Assembly: GCF_024623725.1 (NCBI RefSeq)
Contig: NZ_JANKHG010000014.1
Location: 124,001-188,000 of the forward strand
Direction of reading: 5' to 3'
Length of the DNA stretch: 64,000 nucleotides
DNA from: Limnobacter parvus
GTDB taxonomy: Bacteria > Pseudomonadota > Gammaproteobacteria > Burkholderiales > Burkholderiaceae_B
A program made the position numbers and the translations under genes. Each line of letters starts with the position of its first letter. Within the stretch, counting starts at the first letter, position 1. Below, piece by piece: positions 8,855-18,899 of the stretch. The notes under the pieces were generated by a model. It saw only the letters and a program-made list of their open reading frames with translations, did no database searches and was not told where the DNA came from.

Positions 8855-8893
8855 TTTGATAGAGTTTACACTCTAAGGGGTGATTTGTCGAGA

Positions 8894-9583
8894 CTAACGG
8901 TAACGCACGCAGATCGCTTTCATGGCCTCGAAACACACCGAATCCACCTCGTCCTGACTGGAAATTGTGCAATTCAGGTTTTCAACCACGCCCGTGCGCA
9001 AGCAATACACCAAGCCTGAAATGGCCAATGGTTCGCCCCGAATCCATGCGGCTTGCACCGCTGGACTTTGCGAGGCATTGCGCACTTGCTGAATGACGTT
9101 CAATTCACAAAGCTTGTCGACCTTTCGATCGATTGCACCAGCCGATGCACACGCAGTTTGATCGTCAAACATTTGGTGGTCATAAGCCAACTCCCGCACG
9201 CCTTCAAGCCAGTCACCGGGCGACCCTTGCAATTGCGCCCCCAAGGCCAAGCGTATACCGCCACAGTTGTGGTGCCCGAAGACCACGATGTGGCGCACCT
9301 TCAAACTTTCAATAGAAAACTGCAGGGCGGTTTGCAAACTCAGATCATCAACACCGACCAGGTTCGCCACATTTTTATAAACGAACAACTCCCCCAAATT
9401 GCCTTGCAGCAAGGTGTTGGGGTCGGCGCGGCTGTCGCAACAACTGACCACGGTAAACCCGGGACTTTGACCAGACGAAAGTTTTTGAAAATATTCCGGA
9501 TTCTGAGCAGTAACCTGATTGGCCCACGTCCTGTTTTTGGCCAAAAGCGTGCTTAAACGATCCAGTTCAAGCGGGTCGATCAT
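8894..9583 (-). CDS. Beta-class carbonic anhydrase
   Basis: A zinc enzyme that interconverts CO2 and bicarbonate. Zinc ligands and catalytic dyad are visible: CDSR at residues 49-52 (Cys49, Asp50, Arg52) and His104/Cys107 in FGHHNCGG. The length, 229 aa, is typical of the beta class. Its ATG overlaps the stop of the HDAC-like gene (ATGA), so the two are translationally coupled. Bicarbonate supply to carboxylases is the likely role. It could be named can or cynT; sequence alone does not choose. Confidence 0.95.
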   Translation of the reverse strand: MIDPLELDRLSTLLAKNRTWANQVTAQNPEYFQKLSSGQSPGFTVVSCCDSRADPNTLLQGNLGELFVYKNVANLVGVDDLSLQTALQFSIESLKVRHIVVFGHHNCGGIRLALGAQLQGSPGDWLEGVRELAYDHQMFDDQTACASAGAIDRKVDKLCELNVIQQVRNASQSPAVQAAWIRGEPLAISGLVYCLRTGVVENLNCTISSQDEVDSVCFEAMKAICVRYR

Positions 9584-10500
9584 GACGCCAGCGCCTCGAC
9601 ATGGGCATGCACCGAATCCGCCAAAGCCTCCAGTTCATAACCACCTTCCAGCGTGCTGATCAACCTTCCATCACAGTACTCCTCGGCCACGCGCTTGAGA
9701 AAATGGGTAATCCAGCCATAATCCTCGGTGGTCAACCGCATGTCAGCCAGTGGGTCGCTTTCATGCGCATCAAACCCTGCGGATACCAGCACAAGTTGGG
9801 GCTTGAACCGGTCAATCGCATCAACCCAGTGGGTTTGAATGGCCTGCTTGATTTCTTCTCTTCCTCCACCTGGCGGGATCGGGCAATTGATCATGTTGCG
9901 GCCTTCGTCAAGCCCGCCGCTGAAGGGATAAAGCGGCGACTGAAAGGTGCTGCACATGAGCACTTTCGGATTGTTGGCGAAAGCATTCTCTGTGCCGTTA
10001 CCATGGTGCACATCGAAATCCACGATCAACACACGCTCCAGCCGATAGGCATCGATGGCATGTTGGGCCGCAATGGCCACGTTGTTGAACACGCAGAATC
10101 CCATGGCTCGATCTACGCAAGCATGGTGGCCGGGCGGGCGTACGGCACAAAAAGCATTGTTCACCGCATGCGCCATCACCAGATCAACCGCATGCACGCA
10201 GGCACCTGCCGCGCGGCGCGCTGCATCCAGCGAAAACTCTGACAAGGTGGTGTCACCGTCAATATCCACATTTCGCTTCAACGGAAAGCGCGACTTGATG
10301 CTTTCAACATAGGCAGGAGTATGCACAGCATTGACGGCAGACCAAGGCACCTGGGGGGCCTCCGCATGCACTAGCCGTGCCCACAAATCGGAAGACTCCA
10401 AACGCTCACGAATTACCCGCAAGCGGGCCATGCTTTCAGGGTGGCCCAAGCCCGGGTTGTGCAGGGCGCAATCCGGGTGGGAAATAAAGGCGGTGGTCAT
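9580..10500 (-). CDS. Histone-deacetylase-like amidohydrolase (class II HDAC family)
   Basis: A 306-residue zinc amidohydrolase of the HDAC/acetoin-utilisation/acetylpolyamine amidohydrolase superfamily. All hallmark motifs are present: RPPGHHA (tandem His near residues 125-126), VDFDVHHGNGT (Asp and His zinc ligands), SAGFDAHESDPL (third ligand Asp) and LEGGYELE. The substrate may be acetylated polyamines or protein lysines and is not resolved by sequence. It overlaps the carbonic anhydrase by four bases. Start ATG at 10500 agrees with the family start TAFISHPDC. Confidence 0.92.
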   Translation of the reverse strand: MTTAFISHPDCALHNPGLGHPESMARLRVIRERLESSDLWARLVHAEAPQVPWSAVNAVHTPAYVESIKSRFPLKRNVDIDGDTTLSEFSLDAARRAAGACVHAVDLVMAHAVNNAFCAVRPPGHHACVDRAMGFCVFNNVAIAAQHAIDAYRLERVLIVDFDVHHGNGTENAFANNPKVLMCSTFQSPLYPFSGGLDEGRNMINCPIPPGGGREEIKQAIQTHWVDAIDRFKPQLVLVSAGFDAHESDPLADMRLTTEDYGWITHFLKRVAEEYCDGRLISTLEGGYELEALADSVHAHVEALAS

Positions 10501-10615
10501 GGCTTAGGCCTGAACAGCACGTGGATGCTGGGTTATAGTGAATGAAGGGCCTGCTGCAACCAATGAACATGCGCCGGGCCAACCACACCATCTTCTGACT
10601 TTGCCTGAACCGGAC

Positions 10616-11653
10616 ATGCTGACTCCAATAATTCGATCAATTGCCTCCATTCTAATCAGCACAGTGCTTTGCACTCAAGCGGTGCGCGCTCAAGACGCCA
10701 ACAAGGTGAATTTTGCGAATCAACAACAGGCCGCCGCCATGGCGGAACGCTTGCAAGCCAAGGAAGGCATTCCTGCCAGTGAAACCCTGGAATTGTTGCG
10801 ACAAGCCGAGTTACTGCCTCAAGTGGTGAAAGCGGTGCAGCCAGCAAAAACCAAGAGTGTTCGAAACTGGGACCGATACAGAAACAACTTTGTAGAGCCC
10901 TACCGCATTCGCAAGGGTGTGGAATTCTGGGAAGCCAACGCCGACACCCTGAAAGAAGCAGAGGCCCATTACGGCATTCCACAAGAGGTGATTGTGGCCA
11001 TTATCGGCGTGGAAACCATCTATGGGCAACACATTGGCAATTACCGCGTACTCGACTCTTTGGCGACGCTGGCATTTGCTTACCCGGCGGGGCAAAGAGA
11101 CCGTTCTGAGTTTTTCTTGAGTGAACTGGAATCCTTCATTGCCCTGTGCAACAAAACCCACTTGAACGCTCTGGAAGTGAAAGGTTCGTACGCAGGTGCC
11201 ATTGGCCTGGGGCAGTTCATGCCCAGCTCCTGGATTGCGTACGCAGTGGATGGCGACGGCGATGGCGTTGTTGACTTGTTCAACAGCCGCCGCGATGCGA
11301 TTTTCAGTGTGGCAAATTTCTTGAAGGTTCACGGCTGGGAAAACGGCAAAGCCACACGTGTACTGGTGGAGATTGAACGCACCGACAACCTGCCTGAACT
11401 TCTGGCGCCCGACATTGTGCCCACCTTTACCCCGGCCGTAATGCAAGAAAAAGGTGTTGCGCTAAATGGTGATACCCTGCCCGACGAAAAGCTCGCCTTG
11501 ATTGAACTGGTGCGCGGCGATGCAGAGACTGCGTATGTGGCGGGCGGGCACAACTTTTACGTGGTGACCCGCTACAACCGCAGCTCTTTCTACGCCAACG
11601 CGGTGCTGGAACTCAGCGAAGCGTTGAAGCTTAGAAGAGATATGTTGAACTGA
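10616..11653 (+). CDS. mltB: Membrane-bound/periplasmic lytic murein transglycosylase B
   Basis: A peptidoglycan lytic transglycosylase that cleaves MurNAc-GlcNAc bonds with 1,6-anhydro product. The catalytic Glu lies in IIGVETIYGQHIGNYRV. Later GAIGLGQFMPSSW and DGDGDGVVDLFNSRRDAIFS are signatures of the SLT_2 (MltB) domain. I choose the ATG at 10616 because it starts a clear signal peptide (LTPIIRSIASILIS, cleaved near VRAQ). A longer frame from 10538 lacks such a start. No lipobox Cys is seen at the cleavage site, so it may be soluble periplasmic. It ends four bases from the convergent cysM. Confidence 0.92.
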   Translation: MLTPIIRSIASILISTVLCTQAVRAQDANKVNFANQQQAAAMAERLQAKEGIPASETLELLRQAELLPQVVKAVQPAKTKSVRNWDRYRNNFVEPYRIRKGVEFWEANADTLKEAEAHYGIPQEVIVAIIGVETIYGQHIGNYRVLDSLATLAFAYPAGQRDRSEFFLSELESFIALCNKTHLNALEVKGSYAGAIGLGQFMPSSWIAYAVDGDGDGVVDLFNSRRDAIFSVANFLKVHGWENGKATRVLVEIERTDNLPELLAPDIVPTFTPAVMQEKGVALNGDTLPDEKLALIELVRGDAETAYVAGGHNFYVVTRYNRSSFYANAVLELSEALKLRRDMLN

Positions 11654-11657
11654 GCAA

Positions 11658-12560
11658 TCAGGCTGGGAACACGCCGGTGGACAAATAGCGATCGCCACGG
11701 TCACACACAATGAAAACGATGGTGGCGTTTTCAACCTCTTCAGCAATTTTTAGGGCAATGTGTGCAGCACCTGCGGCTGAAATTCCGCAGAAAATACCCT
11801 CTTCGGCCGCCATTTTTCGGGCCATTTCTTCGGCTTCAAGCTGCGTAACCTGCACCACGCGGTCCACGCCAGCGGGCTTGTAAATTTTGGGCAAATATTC
11901 TTGCGGCCATTTGCGAATGCCCGGAATTTGCGAACCCTCGCTGGGTTCCGCGCCAATAATCTGGATTTCCGGATTCTGGCTTTTCAGGTAACGCGACACA
12001 CCCATGATGGAACCGGTGGTGCCCATGGCACTCACGAAGTGGGTCACCTTGCCATCGGTATCAAACCAAATTTCAGGGCCCGTGGTCTCGAAGTGAGCCA
12101 GCGGATTGTCTTCATTGGCGAACTGGTCAAGAATTACGCCTTTCCCCTGGTCGCGCATTTGTTCGGCCAGATCGCGTGCGTATTCCATACCGCCTTTTTG
12201 CGGTGTCAAAACAATTTCAGCGCCAAAGGCACGCATGGTTTGCCTGCGCTCGATGCTGAGGTGTTCAGGCATGATCAACACCATGCGATAGCCTCGAATG
12301 GCTGCCGCCATGGCCAAGGCGATGCCGGTGTTACCGGAAGTGGCTTCAAGCAGAGTGTCACCAGGCTTGATGTCACCACGCTCTTCTGCGCGGCGAATCA
12401 TCGAAATTGCGGGACGGTCTTTCACCGAACCAGCAGGATTATTGCCCTCAAGCTTGCCCAAAATGATATTGCCTCGATCAGCATTTTGCTTGCCGGGCAG
12501 TCGTTGCAACAGCACCAAGGGGGTGTTGCCAATGGTGTCTTCAATGGTGAGGTATTTCAA
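11658..12560 (-). CDS. cysM: Cysteine synthase B (O-acetylserine sulfhydrylase)
   Basis: A PLP enzyme making cysteine from O-acetylserine and sulfide or thiosulfate. PLP lysine is Lys47 in NPAGSVKDRP. The substrate/PLP loop TSGNTGIA (around residue 90) and the GTTGSIMG phosphate-binding loop are present. At 300 residues with the CysM-type sequence IEDTIGNTPLV it fits CysM better than CysK (about 320 aa). It is convergent with mltB and downstream of the symporter gene on the minus strand, 73 bases from it. Confidence 0.95.
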   Translation of the reverse strand: MKYLTIEDTIGNTPLVLLQRLPGKQNADRGNIILGKLEGNNPAGSVKDRPAISMIRRAEERGDIKPGDTLLEATSGNTGIALAMAAAIRGYRMVLIMPEHLSIERRQTMRAFGAEIVLTPQKGGMEYARDLAEQMRDQGKGVILDQFANEDNPLAHFETTGPEIWFDTDGKVTHFVSAMGTTGSIMGVSRYLKSQNPEIQIIGAEPSEGSQIPGIRKWPQEYLPKIYKPAGVDRVVQVTQLEAEEMARKMAAEEGIFCGISAAGAAHIALKIAEEVENATIVFIVCDRGDRYLSTGVFPA

Positions 12561-12633
12561 AGCCGGATCACTTCTAACAAAGGTAATCCGGCTATTTTAC
12601 TGCGCCCGCGAGACACGTGCTGAATGTGGGTGC

Positions 12634-14079
12634 TTAATGTGGATGTACAACGCCATCCCGCAATGCAGGGCGATGCTCGATCCATTGCGGCAGCAATGAA
12701 GCAATGATCATTGCAACAAAACCCAGCACCATACCCAGCAACAGGGGTGGCCAAATTTCGCTGGGGAAGAAGTTTTTCGCGATCAACCAGCTGCTTACAC
12801 CCACAATGATTGACCACACTGCACCCTGAGAGGTGGCCCGCTTCCAGTACAAACCCATCACAAGCGGAACAAAGGCGGCAGCCAGGGTAATTTCATAAGC
12901 GCTTTTGACCATCTCGAAGATTGAGGACTCGCTATTGATGGCAAAAGCCACCACGATGATGGTGAAAACGAACACAGACACCCGCATGGTCAGCAACAGG
13001 GCTTTGTCGTCCATCTTGGGATAAATGTTCTTGACAATGTTTTCTGCAAACGAGACGGAGGGCGCCAGCAGGGTGGCGCTTGATGTACTCATGATTGCAG
13101 AAATCAAGGCACCAAAAAATATGATCTGGGCAAACACAGGGGTGTGCATCAATACCAGATTGGGCAAGACCATCTGCGAATCTTCAGCCACCATCGCGCT
13201 GAATACAGCGGGATCAATCATGATGGCGCCATAGGCCAAAAATACCGGAATGAAAGCGATGAAAAAATACAAAGAGCCCCCAAGCACCGCACCACGCACG
13301 GCAGTTTTTTCATTCTTTGCAGAGCTGATTCGCTGAAAAATATCCTGCTGTGGCAAAGAACCGAATGCCATGGTCAGGAACGCGCCAACAAACGGTACCC
13401 ACAACACGTAACTGAATTCATCCGGGAACAACTGGAGTTTGCCCGCTGCCTCAGCATGGGCAACCACCGTACCAACACCACCTGCCAAGTCGGCCACAAT
13501 CCACACGATGTAGAAAAGGCCTGCGACGATCACCAGCATTTGAATGAAATCCAGTACCGCCACTGACAACATGCCACCGAACAAGGTGTACACAAGCACC
13601 ACGGCGGCGCCAATCACCATGCCCCATTCTTGGGACACTGCACCATCCGTGAGCACATTGAAGATCAAACCCAGTGCAGTAATTTGCGCTGCTACCCAAC
13701 CCAAATAAGACACCACGATGCAGGCGCTACAAAAAACCTCTACTGCACGGTTGTAACGCACCCTGTAGTAGTCGCCCAAGGTTAGCAAATTGAGTCGGTA
13801 GATTTTGGGGGCAATGAATAAACCAGCCAGAATAAGACAGGTTGCCGCGCCAAAGGGGTCGGCAATAATGCCGATCATGCCCTCTTCCACAAAAGTGGAA
13901 GAAATACCCAACACAGTTTCAGAGCCAAACCAGGTGGCAAATACGGTTGCAGTAACAATGGGCAGGGAAAGGTTTCTACCCGCGACCGCATAGTCAGCGG
14001 TGTTTTTCACATTTCGGGCCACATACAGGCCAATAAATACAGAAACCAGCAAATAGGCGACTACGGAGGCAAGCAACAT
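12634..14079 (-). CDS. Sodium:solute symporter (SSF) family transporter
   Basis: An integral membrane cotransporter of the SSF family with about 13 spans, 481 residues from the ATG at 14079 (MLLASVVAYLLVSVFIG). A longer frame to 14184 would overlap ubiB by 46 bases and adds a non-hydrophobic, unconserved stretch, so I reject that start. Family-like segments are ADYAVAGRNLSLP after the first span, WFGSETVLGISS, and ALISAIMSTSSATLLAPSVS near residue 320. The substrate is unknown; proline, acetate and pantothenate carriers belong to this family. Confidence 0.9.
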   Translation of the reverse strand: MLLASVVAYLLVSVFIGLYVARNVKNTADYAVAGRNLSLPIVTATVFATWFGSETVLGISSTFVEEGMIGIIADPFGAATCLILAGLFIAPKIYRLNLLTLGDYYRVRYNRAVEVFCSACIVVSYLGWVAAQITALGLIFNVLTDGAVSQEWGMVIGAAVVLVYTLFGGMLSVAVLDFIQMLVIVAGLFYIVWIVADLAGGVGTVVAHAEAAGKLQLFPDEFSYVLWVPFVGAFLTMAFGSLPQQDIFQRISSAKNEKTAVRGAVLGGSLYFFIAFIPVFLAYGAIMIDPAVFSAMVAEDSQMVLPNLVLMHTPVFAQIIFFGALISAIMSTSSATLLAPSVSFAENIVKNIYPKMDDKALLLTMRVSVFVFTIIVVAFAINSESSIFEMVKSAYEITLAAAFVPLVMGLYWKRATSQGAVWSIIVGVSSWLIAKNFFPSEIWPPLLLGMVLGFVAMIIASLLPQWIEHRPALRDGVVHPH

Positions 14080-14138
14080 CTTGAAAACCCACCAGAGTGA
14101 AAATGATTTCGGATTATAGGCAAGAACCGTGCTCGGTG

Positions 14139-15734
14139 CTAGAACAAGCCTTTCGGGCCGGCATATCCCATCAAAAATGGCCACAGGAGGTCAAGCGCCA
14201 CCACGCCAAACAATACAGCCAACATCAATACCATCCAGAACAAAGCCCGGTTAAGGCGTTTTTGCTGTTTGACCAACTGTTCAATCTGGTCGTCTACCCG
14301 GCCATTGGAATGGGTCAGGGTTTGATGCAACAAACGTGGCAAGGCGGGCAAAATTTGTGACCATTGTGCGGCTTCCCATTGCAGGGTGGATTGAAACCCC
14401 TTGAAACCGATTTGCTGATGCATCCAGTTTTCAAGGTAGGGCTTTGCAGTTTTCCAAAGATCGAGGTCGGGGTCGAGCTGACGGCCAAGGCCTTCCACAT
14501 TCAGCAGGGTTTTTTGCAGCAACACCAGTTGGGGCTGAATTTCAACATTGAACCGGCGGGAAGTTTGAAACAAGCGCATCAAGGCCTGGCCCAGTGAAAT
14601 TTCCTTCAATGGCTTGCCAAAGAAGGGCTCAATACAAGCACGAATAGCCGATTCAAGTTCGTCAATGCGCGTGCCCTTGGGCACCCAACCCGATTGCACA
14701 TGAAGTTCAGCCACGCGCTTGTAGTCTTGCCGAAAGAAAGCCAGGAAGTTTTGCGCCAGGTATTGTTTATCAACGTCGCTCAGCGTACCCACAATACCGA
14801 AGTCCAGCGCAATGTAGCGGCCAAAATCTTCAGGCTGATCCCCCACATAAATGTTGCCAGGGTGCATGTCCGCGTGAAAAAAGCCATCACGAAACACCTG
14901 GGTGAAGAAAATTTCCACACCCTCGCGGGAAAGCTTTTTCAGATCAATGTTGTTTTCTCGCAGCCGTTCAATCTGCGAAATTGGAATGCCGTGCATGCGC
15001 TCCATGGTGATCACAGTACTGCAGCAGTAATCCCAGTACATTTCAGGCACACGCAGCAGGTGCCCACTGCCGGACGTCGGCGAGAAATTGCGGCGTAACT
15101 GCGAAGCATTGGCCGCTTCCCGCATCAAATCGAGTTCGTCGTGCAAGTATTTGTTGAACTCGGCCACCACCTCGCGCGGCTTTAACCGTTTGCCATCGGA
15201 TGAAATTTTTTCAATCCATTGCGCGGCGGTTTTCATCAGGGCCAAGTCTTTGTCGATCACCTCGATCATGCCTGGGCGCAGCACCTTCACTGCAACCTTC
15301 TTGCCTTCATGTTCACCAGCGCGAATTACAGCGAAGTGAACCTGTGCAATGGATGCGCTGGCCACTGGTGTGTTTTGAAAATCAAGAAACATGTCGTCAA
15401 TTTGACGACCCAAACTCACCTCAATCAACTCGCGTGCTTTCTCGGAAGAAAATGCAGGCACCTGGTCTTGAAGTTTGGCCAATTCATCAGCAACGTCTTC
15501 GGGCAACAGGTCGCGCCGGGTGGAAAGCAGTTGACCAAACTTCACAAACAACGGGCCGAGGTCCTCGAGCGCGCGGCGCATGCGCTCGCCTCGGGGCGCC
15601 TGTACATGCGAGCGCGAGGAAATCAGGGTTAAAAACCACTTGGCCAAGCCGTTGTTGATTGAATCCGCGGCAATCAGAAACAGGCCATACTTTCGGGCCA
15701 CCAAGGCAATGCGTGCCAAACGGCGAAGCTTCAT
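14139..15734 (-). CDS. ubiB: Ubiquinone biosynthesis accessory kinase-like protein UbiB
   Basis: An ABC1/ADCK-family atypical kinase or ATPase needed for ubiquinone synthesis. Visible: KxGQ motif in [18 protein letters not shown] (near residue 65), the A-rich loop [20 protein letters not shown] with the catalytic/metal residues, and [11 protein letters not shown] (DFG). Two C-terminal hydrophobic segments (about residues 480-525) form the membrane anchor. The 531-aa length matches E. coli UbiB (546). It overlaps ubiJ by four bases, extending the ubiE-Tim44-ubiJ-ubiB block. Confidence 0.96.
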   Translation of the reverse strand: MKLRRLARIALVARKYGLFLIAADSINNGLAKWFLTLISSRSHVQAPRGERMRRALEDLGPLFVKFGQLLSTRRDLLPEDVADELAKLQDQVPAFSSEKARELIEVSLGRQIDDMFLDFQNTPVASASIAQVHFAVIRAGEHEGKKVAVKVLRPGMIEVIDKDLALMKTAAQWIEKISSDGKRLKPREVVAEFNKYLHDELDLMREAANASQLRRNFSPTSGSGHLLRVPEMYWDYCCSTVITMERMHGIPISQIERLRENNIDLKKLSREGVEIFFTQVFRDGFFHADMHPGNIYVGDQPEDFGRYIALDFGIVGTLSDVDKQYLAQNFLAFFRQDYKRVAELHVQSGWVPKGTRIDELESAIRACIEPFFGKPLKEISLGQALMRLFQTSRRFNVEIQPQLVLLQKTLLNVEGLGRQLDPDLDLWKTAKPYLENWMHQQIGFKGFQSTLQWEAAQWSQILPALPRLLHQTLTHSNGRVDDQIEQLVKQQKRLNRALFWMVLMLAVLFGVVALDLLWPFLMGYAGPKGLF

Positions 15735-16474
15735 GACGCCGAATCCGCTGAAGAACCTGACCGGGGAACAGCTGCGGCATCCAGCTTGCCCAAACGCTTT
15801 TCCAGACGCGCCAATTCGTCGCGCAACTGGTTAACATCGCTTCGGAACGAATCGAACTCTGATGCAGTAGGCGCCATCGACTTTTCATGCACCACGTATT
15901 CACGCAAATTGCTTTTGAAACGCTGCACCACATCGCGCGCATTGGTACCCAAAGCCGACAAGGTGTTCATCACCCACACTGCCTGCGCATCCCCCACCAC
16001 TCGAGCCAAATCACGTTCAGGGTCCCAACTTAAATCGTTGATCACAGTGGAAACCGTTTGCGCAAAGTCCATGTCGCCTTCAATGGCCGCTTTTCTGGAC
16101 ATGGCATTGGGGTTGCTGACCGAGCCAATCAAATCGGCCCATTGCATTGTAATTTGCGTATCCGCTGGGGCGCTTATACCGTTGGTGGCGCTGCTGGGCT
16201 GAAAATAGCCTTGATCGGTGACGCGTAATTTCAAGTGCATCGATGAAACGCTCAAGGCGAGCACTTTGCCAGCATCCTTCTGCAATTTGAACTTGCTACT
16301 GCGCTGTTGGTCTAGCAAATGATTCAACACCAAACAAACCATCTGCGTCAAAGTGATCGACATCAAATTCAAAGGGGCGGACAATAGGCCGCCTACTGCG
16401 GTAGCACCTTTGGCCTGACTGGTGGACAACAATTTGGAGGCAAACTGAAAAAGCAATTCGGGGGGACTGGCCAA
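15731..16474 (-). CDS. ubiJ: Ubiquinone biosynthesis accessory factor UbiJ (SCP2 domain)
   Basis: A lipid-binding accessory factor of the aerobic ubiquinone-synthesis complex. It has an SCP2-like domain in the first half and a C-terminal coiled coil ([20 protein letters not shown]) just before the stop, as in E. coli UbiJ (201 aa). The frame is open to a TTG at 16549, which lacks a ribosome site. A second TTG at 16474 has GGAAG six bases upstream and starts next to SPPELLFQF, which resembles the family start, so I prefer it (247 aa). Position between Tim44 and ubiB, overlapping ubiB by ATGA, supports the call. Confidence 0.8.
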   Translation of the reverse strand: MASPPELLFQFASKLLSTSQAKGATAVGGLLSAPLNLMSITLTQMVCLVLNHLLDQQRSSKFKLQKDAGKVLALSVSSMHLKLRVTDQGYFQPSSATNGISAPADTQITMQWADLIGSVSNPNAMSRKAAIEGDMDFAQTVSTVINDLSWDPERDLARVVGDAQAVWVMNTLSALGTNARDVVQRFKSNLREYVVHEKSMAPTASEFDSFRSDVNQLRDELARLEKRLGKLDAAAVPRSGSSADSAS

Positions 16475-16552
16475 GGCACACTTCCAAACAGTAAAAATTT
16501 GTTTGAGTGTAACCCAGCCGGCCAGACCAAGCCCGGCTGAGGGGTTCAAAAC

Positions 16553-17575
16553 TTAAAGATTGTGAATTCCAGAAAGCACCCAGCCACCACCGGTTACCGG
16601 GCGGGACATAATCCATAGTTCATTGATTTCAGCTGCGGCAGCGTCTTGCTCTTCGCGCAACATGCCGGTGAAGGCCACGGTTGCGATTTGCTCATCGACA
16701 TCGGTCTCAAATCCAATTAGCTGCGCATCAAGTGTGACCACATCGGTGCGGTTTACCGTGTTGCCACGGGACTCAATTTCTGCTTTAAGGTGATCCACAA
16801 CTTCGTCGCTGCAATATTCACGCAGGCCTTCCACGTCGCCTTTGTCGAACACGCCCTGCATGGTCACGAAGAATTTCTTGGCGCTGTTTACAAAGCCAGG
16901 CTCATCAAACCCAACTGGCAACTCCTTCAGGGGAGTTGCTGCGGGTGTCGGCGCATCGAACGCATCGGAGTTACCAAACTGGCCAAAACCCTGAAAACCT
17001 TGATCAGCGCGAGGCTGACCCATGCCCGGAACAGGGTCGTTGATCGGGCTGGAAGGCGAATCGTAACGCGGTGTTTGTGGCGAAGCGCGGTAGCTGTTGT
17101 TGCCTGAACCAGCAGCACCTGGAGCACTGTAAGCGGGGCGCTGCTTTGAAGCCTGCTGACCACGCAACATGCGAACCAAAAACACCACGGCAAACACAGC
17201 TGCAGCAATCATTAGCAGCGTACCGAGAAATTCAGCCATGCCCGCGCCAAAACCCAAGTAGCCGAACAAGGCCGCCAGGCCCAAACCCGCAGCCAAGCCA
17301 CCCAATGGGCCCAGAAAGCGGTTACGTGGTGCGGCTGCGCCTGCGGCACCGGCCGCATTCGGGCTAGCCGCCTGCTGGTTGGGCGCAGTGCGCTGGGGCG
17401 CTGCGGCAGGTGCAGTCGGGGGCGACTTCTGGAACTGCGAGGGCGCAGAGCGGCCAAAACTGCCACCACCGCCCATGCGGCGTGCTTCGGCATCAGTTGG
17501 CAACACGCTAAGGCTCAAAAAGGCCGCAACTACAGCAAACACAGACAATCGAACAGACCAGATACGGGTTTTCAA
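16553..17575 (-). CDS. Tim44-like domain protein, exported or membrane-anchored
   Basis: A 340-residue protein with an N-terminal signal/anchor (residues 5-30), a long low-complexity Ser/Ala/Pro/Gln linker, two hydrophobic stretches (about residues 86-142), and a C-terminal Tim44/NTF2-like domain from about residue 200 to the end (FFVTMQGVFDKGDVEGLREYC). The start is a TTG at 17575, strongly supported by GGAGG eight bases upstream. It sits between ubiE and ubiJ, a conserved betaproteobacterial arrangement; a role in respiratory or quinone-related membrane processes is an inference from position. Confidence 0.88.
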   Translation of the reverse strand: MKTRIWSVRLSVFAVVAAFLSLSVLPTDAEARRMGGGGSFGRSAPSQFQKSPPTAPAAAPQRTAPNQQAASPNAAGAAGAAAPRNRFLGPLGGLAAGLGLAALFGYLGFGAGMAEFLGTLLMIAAAVFAVVFLVRMLRGQQASKQRPAYSAPGAAGSGNNSYRASPQTPRYDSPSSPINDPVPGMGQPRADQGFQGFGQFGNSDAFDAPTPAATPLKELPVGFDEPGFVNSAKKFFVTMQGVFDKGDVEGLREYCSDEVVDHLKAEIESRGNTVNRTDVVTLDAQLIGFETDVDEQIATVAFTGMLREEQDAAAAEINELWIMSRPVTGGGWVLSGIHNL

Positions 17576-17625
17576 AGCAAAAGCCTCCAGAAAATAATAA
17601 TTTTCACTGAACTAGGTAGACACTG

Positions 17626-18366
17626 TCAGGCGAATTTGGTTCCTTGGTGCAGGGCGACAACGCCCGCAGTGTAATTGGTGTATTTCACTTGATCAAACCC
17701 GCTTTCAAGCATGATGCTTTTCAGGGTCTCCTGATCGGGGTGCATGCGAATACTTTCTGCCAAATACTGGTAGCTGGCGCTGTCTTGCGCCACAATCTGG
17801 CCAATTTTAGGCAACACCTGAAATGAATACAAATCGTAAGCCGGGGCCAACAAGGGATTCACCTTCGAAAACTCCAGCACAAGTACCTTGCCACCCGGCT
17901 TGATCACCCTGCGCATTTCCGCCAGTGCCACATTTTTGTGGGTCATGTTGCGCAAACCAAATGCCACAGTAACCACATCGAAATAATTGTCAGGGAAAGG
18001 CAGTTTTTCGGCGTCGCACAGGGCCATTTTTGGCAAATACCCATGGTCAATCATGCGATTGCGGCCCACACGCAACATGCTCTCATTGATGTCGGTCAGC
18101 CACACTTCGCCACTGGGGCCCACTTTATCCAAAAATGCCTTGCTCAAGTCGCCAGTACCGCCTGCAATGTCAAGCACCTTCATGCCTGGGCGAACTCCCG
18201 CAGCACGCACAGTGCTTGCCTTCCAAAGGCGGTGCATGCCACCCGACATCAAATCATTCATCACATCATATTTCGCGGCCACCGAATCAAATACTTCGGC
18301 CACTTTTTTGGCCTTTTGATCCTCGGGTACTTTTTCAAAGCCGAAATCGGTAGTTTTGTCGTTCAT
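17626..18366 (-). CDS. ubiE: Demethylmenaquinone/ubiquinone methyltransferase UbiE
   Basis: A SAM-dependent C-methyltransferase that acts on the benzoquinol ring during ubiquinone synthesis. SAM motif I is [15 protein letters not shown]; the UbiE signatures [17 protein letters not shown] and [12 protein letters not shown] (around residues 35-55 and 135-147) are present. The ATG at 18366 gives [14 protein letters not shown] and 246 residues, close to E. coli (251). It starts five bases after the stop of the DUF971 gene. The upstream in-frame extension overlaps that gene and is rejected. Confidence 0.97.
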   Translation of the reverse strand: MNDKTTDFGFEKVPEDQKAKKVAEVFDSVAAKYDVMNDLMSGGMHRLWKASTVRAAGVRPGMKVLDIAGGTGDLSKAFLDKVGPSGEVWLTDINESMLRVGRNRMIDHGYLPKMALCDAEKLPFPDNYFDVVTVAFGLRNMTHKNVALAEMRRVIKPGGKVLVLEFSKVNPLLAPAYDLYSFQVLPKIGQIVAQDSASYQYLAESIRMHPDQETLKSIMLESGFDQVKYTNYTAGVVALHQGTKFA

Positions 18367-18370
18367 GGTC

Positions 18371-18796
18371 TTAGTGGCTTGCGCAAGCGCCGCCTTTTTT
18401 CTGTTCGAATGGAATGTTCTCGGGTGCATTTGGCTCGCGGCTTGCGCCCGCTGTGTTTATCCGCTCCAGGTAGTCTTCCCACAAACCCTCCTGGTTCTCA
18501 CCCATCCACAGCAGGTATTGCCAGCTGAACAAACCAGAATCATGGCCATCGGAGAAAAATGGCTTCACCGCGTACATGCCCACAGGTTCCAGATTGGTAA
18601 TGGTCACTTCCTTTTTCCCCACTTGAAGGGTTTCCTGCCCGGGACCGTGGCCACGAACTTCGGCAGAAGGCGAATACACGCGCAACAGCTCGAAAGGCAG
18701 GTTAAAGCAGGCTCCGATATCGAACTCGATTTCCAGAATCTTGGACTTTTGATGCACCACGATGCGTGTTGGGGTGGGAATGTTAGTTGTTTCCAT
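18371..18796 (-). CDS. DUF971 family protein (gamma-butyrobetaine hydroxylase-like N-terminal domain)
   Basis: A 141-residue protein from the ATG at 18796 ([16 protein letters not shown]). It carries the DUF971 domain (about residues 10-110: [39 protein letters not shown]). Family members are linked to iron-sulfur or metal chemistry, but the role of this stand-alone version is unknown. The 33-residue N-terminal extension of the open frame lacks similarity and is left out. It is directly upstream of ubiE, as in many Burkholderiales, so it may share its promoter. Confidence 0.88.
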   Translation of the reverse strand: METTNIPTPTRIVVHQKSKILEIEFDIGACFNLPFELLRVYSPSAEVRGHGPGQETLQVGKKEVTITNLEPVGMYAVKPFFSDGHDSGLFSWQYLLWMGENQEGLWEDYLERINTAGASREPNAPENIPFEQKKGGACASH

Positions 18797-18899
18797 GCTG
18801 CGTTGGATCTTTGTGATACGTAATACATAAGTGTATCTCATCGACGCAAGCTGCGGCTTGGGCAAGGTGTCCGGAATAATTTGATGACGATTCATTCAA

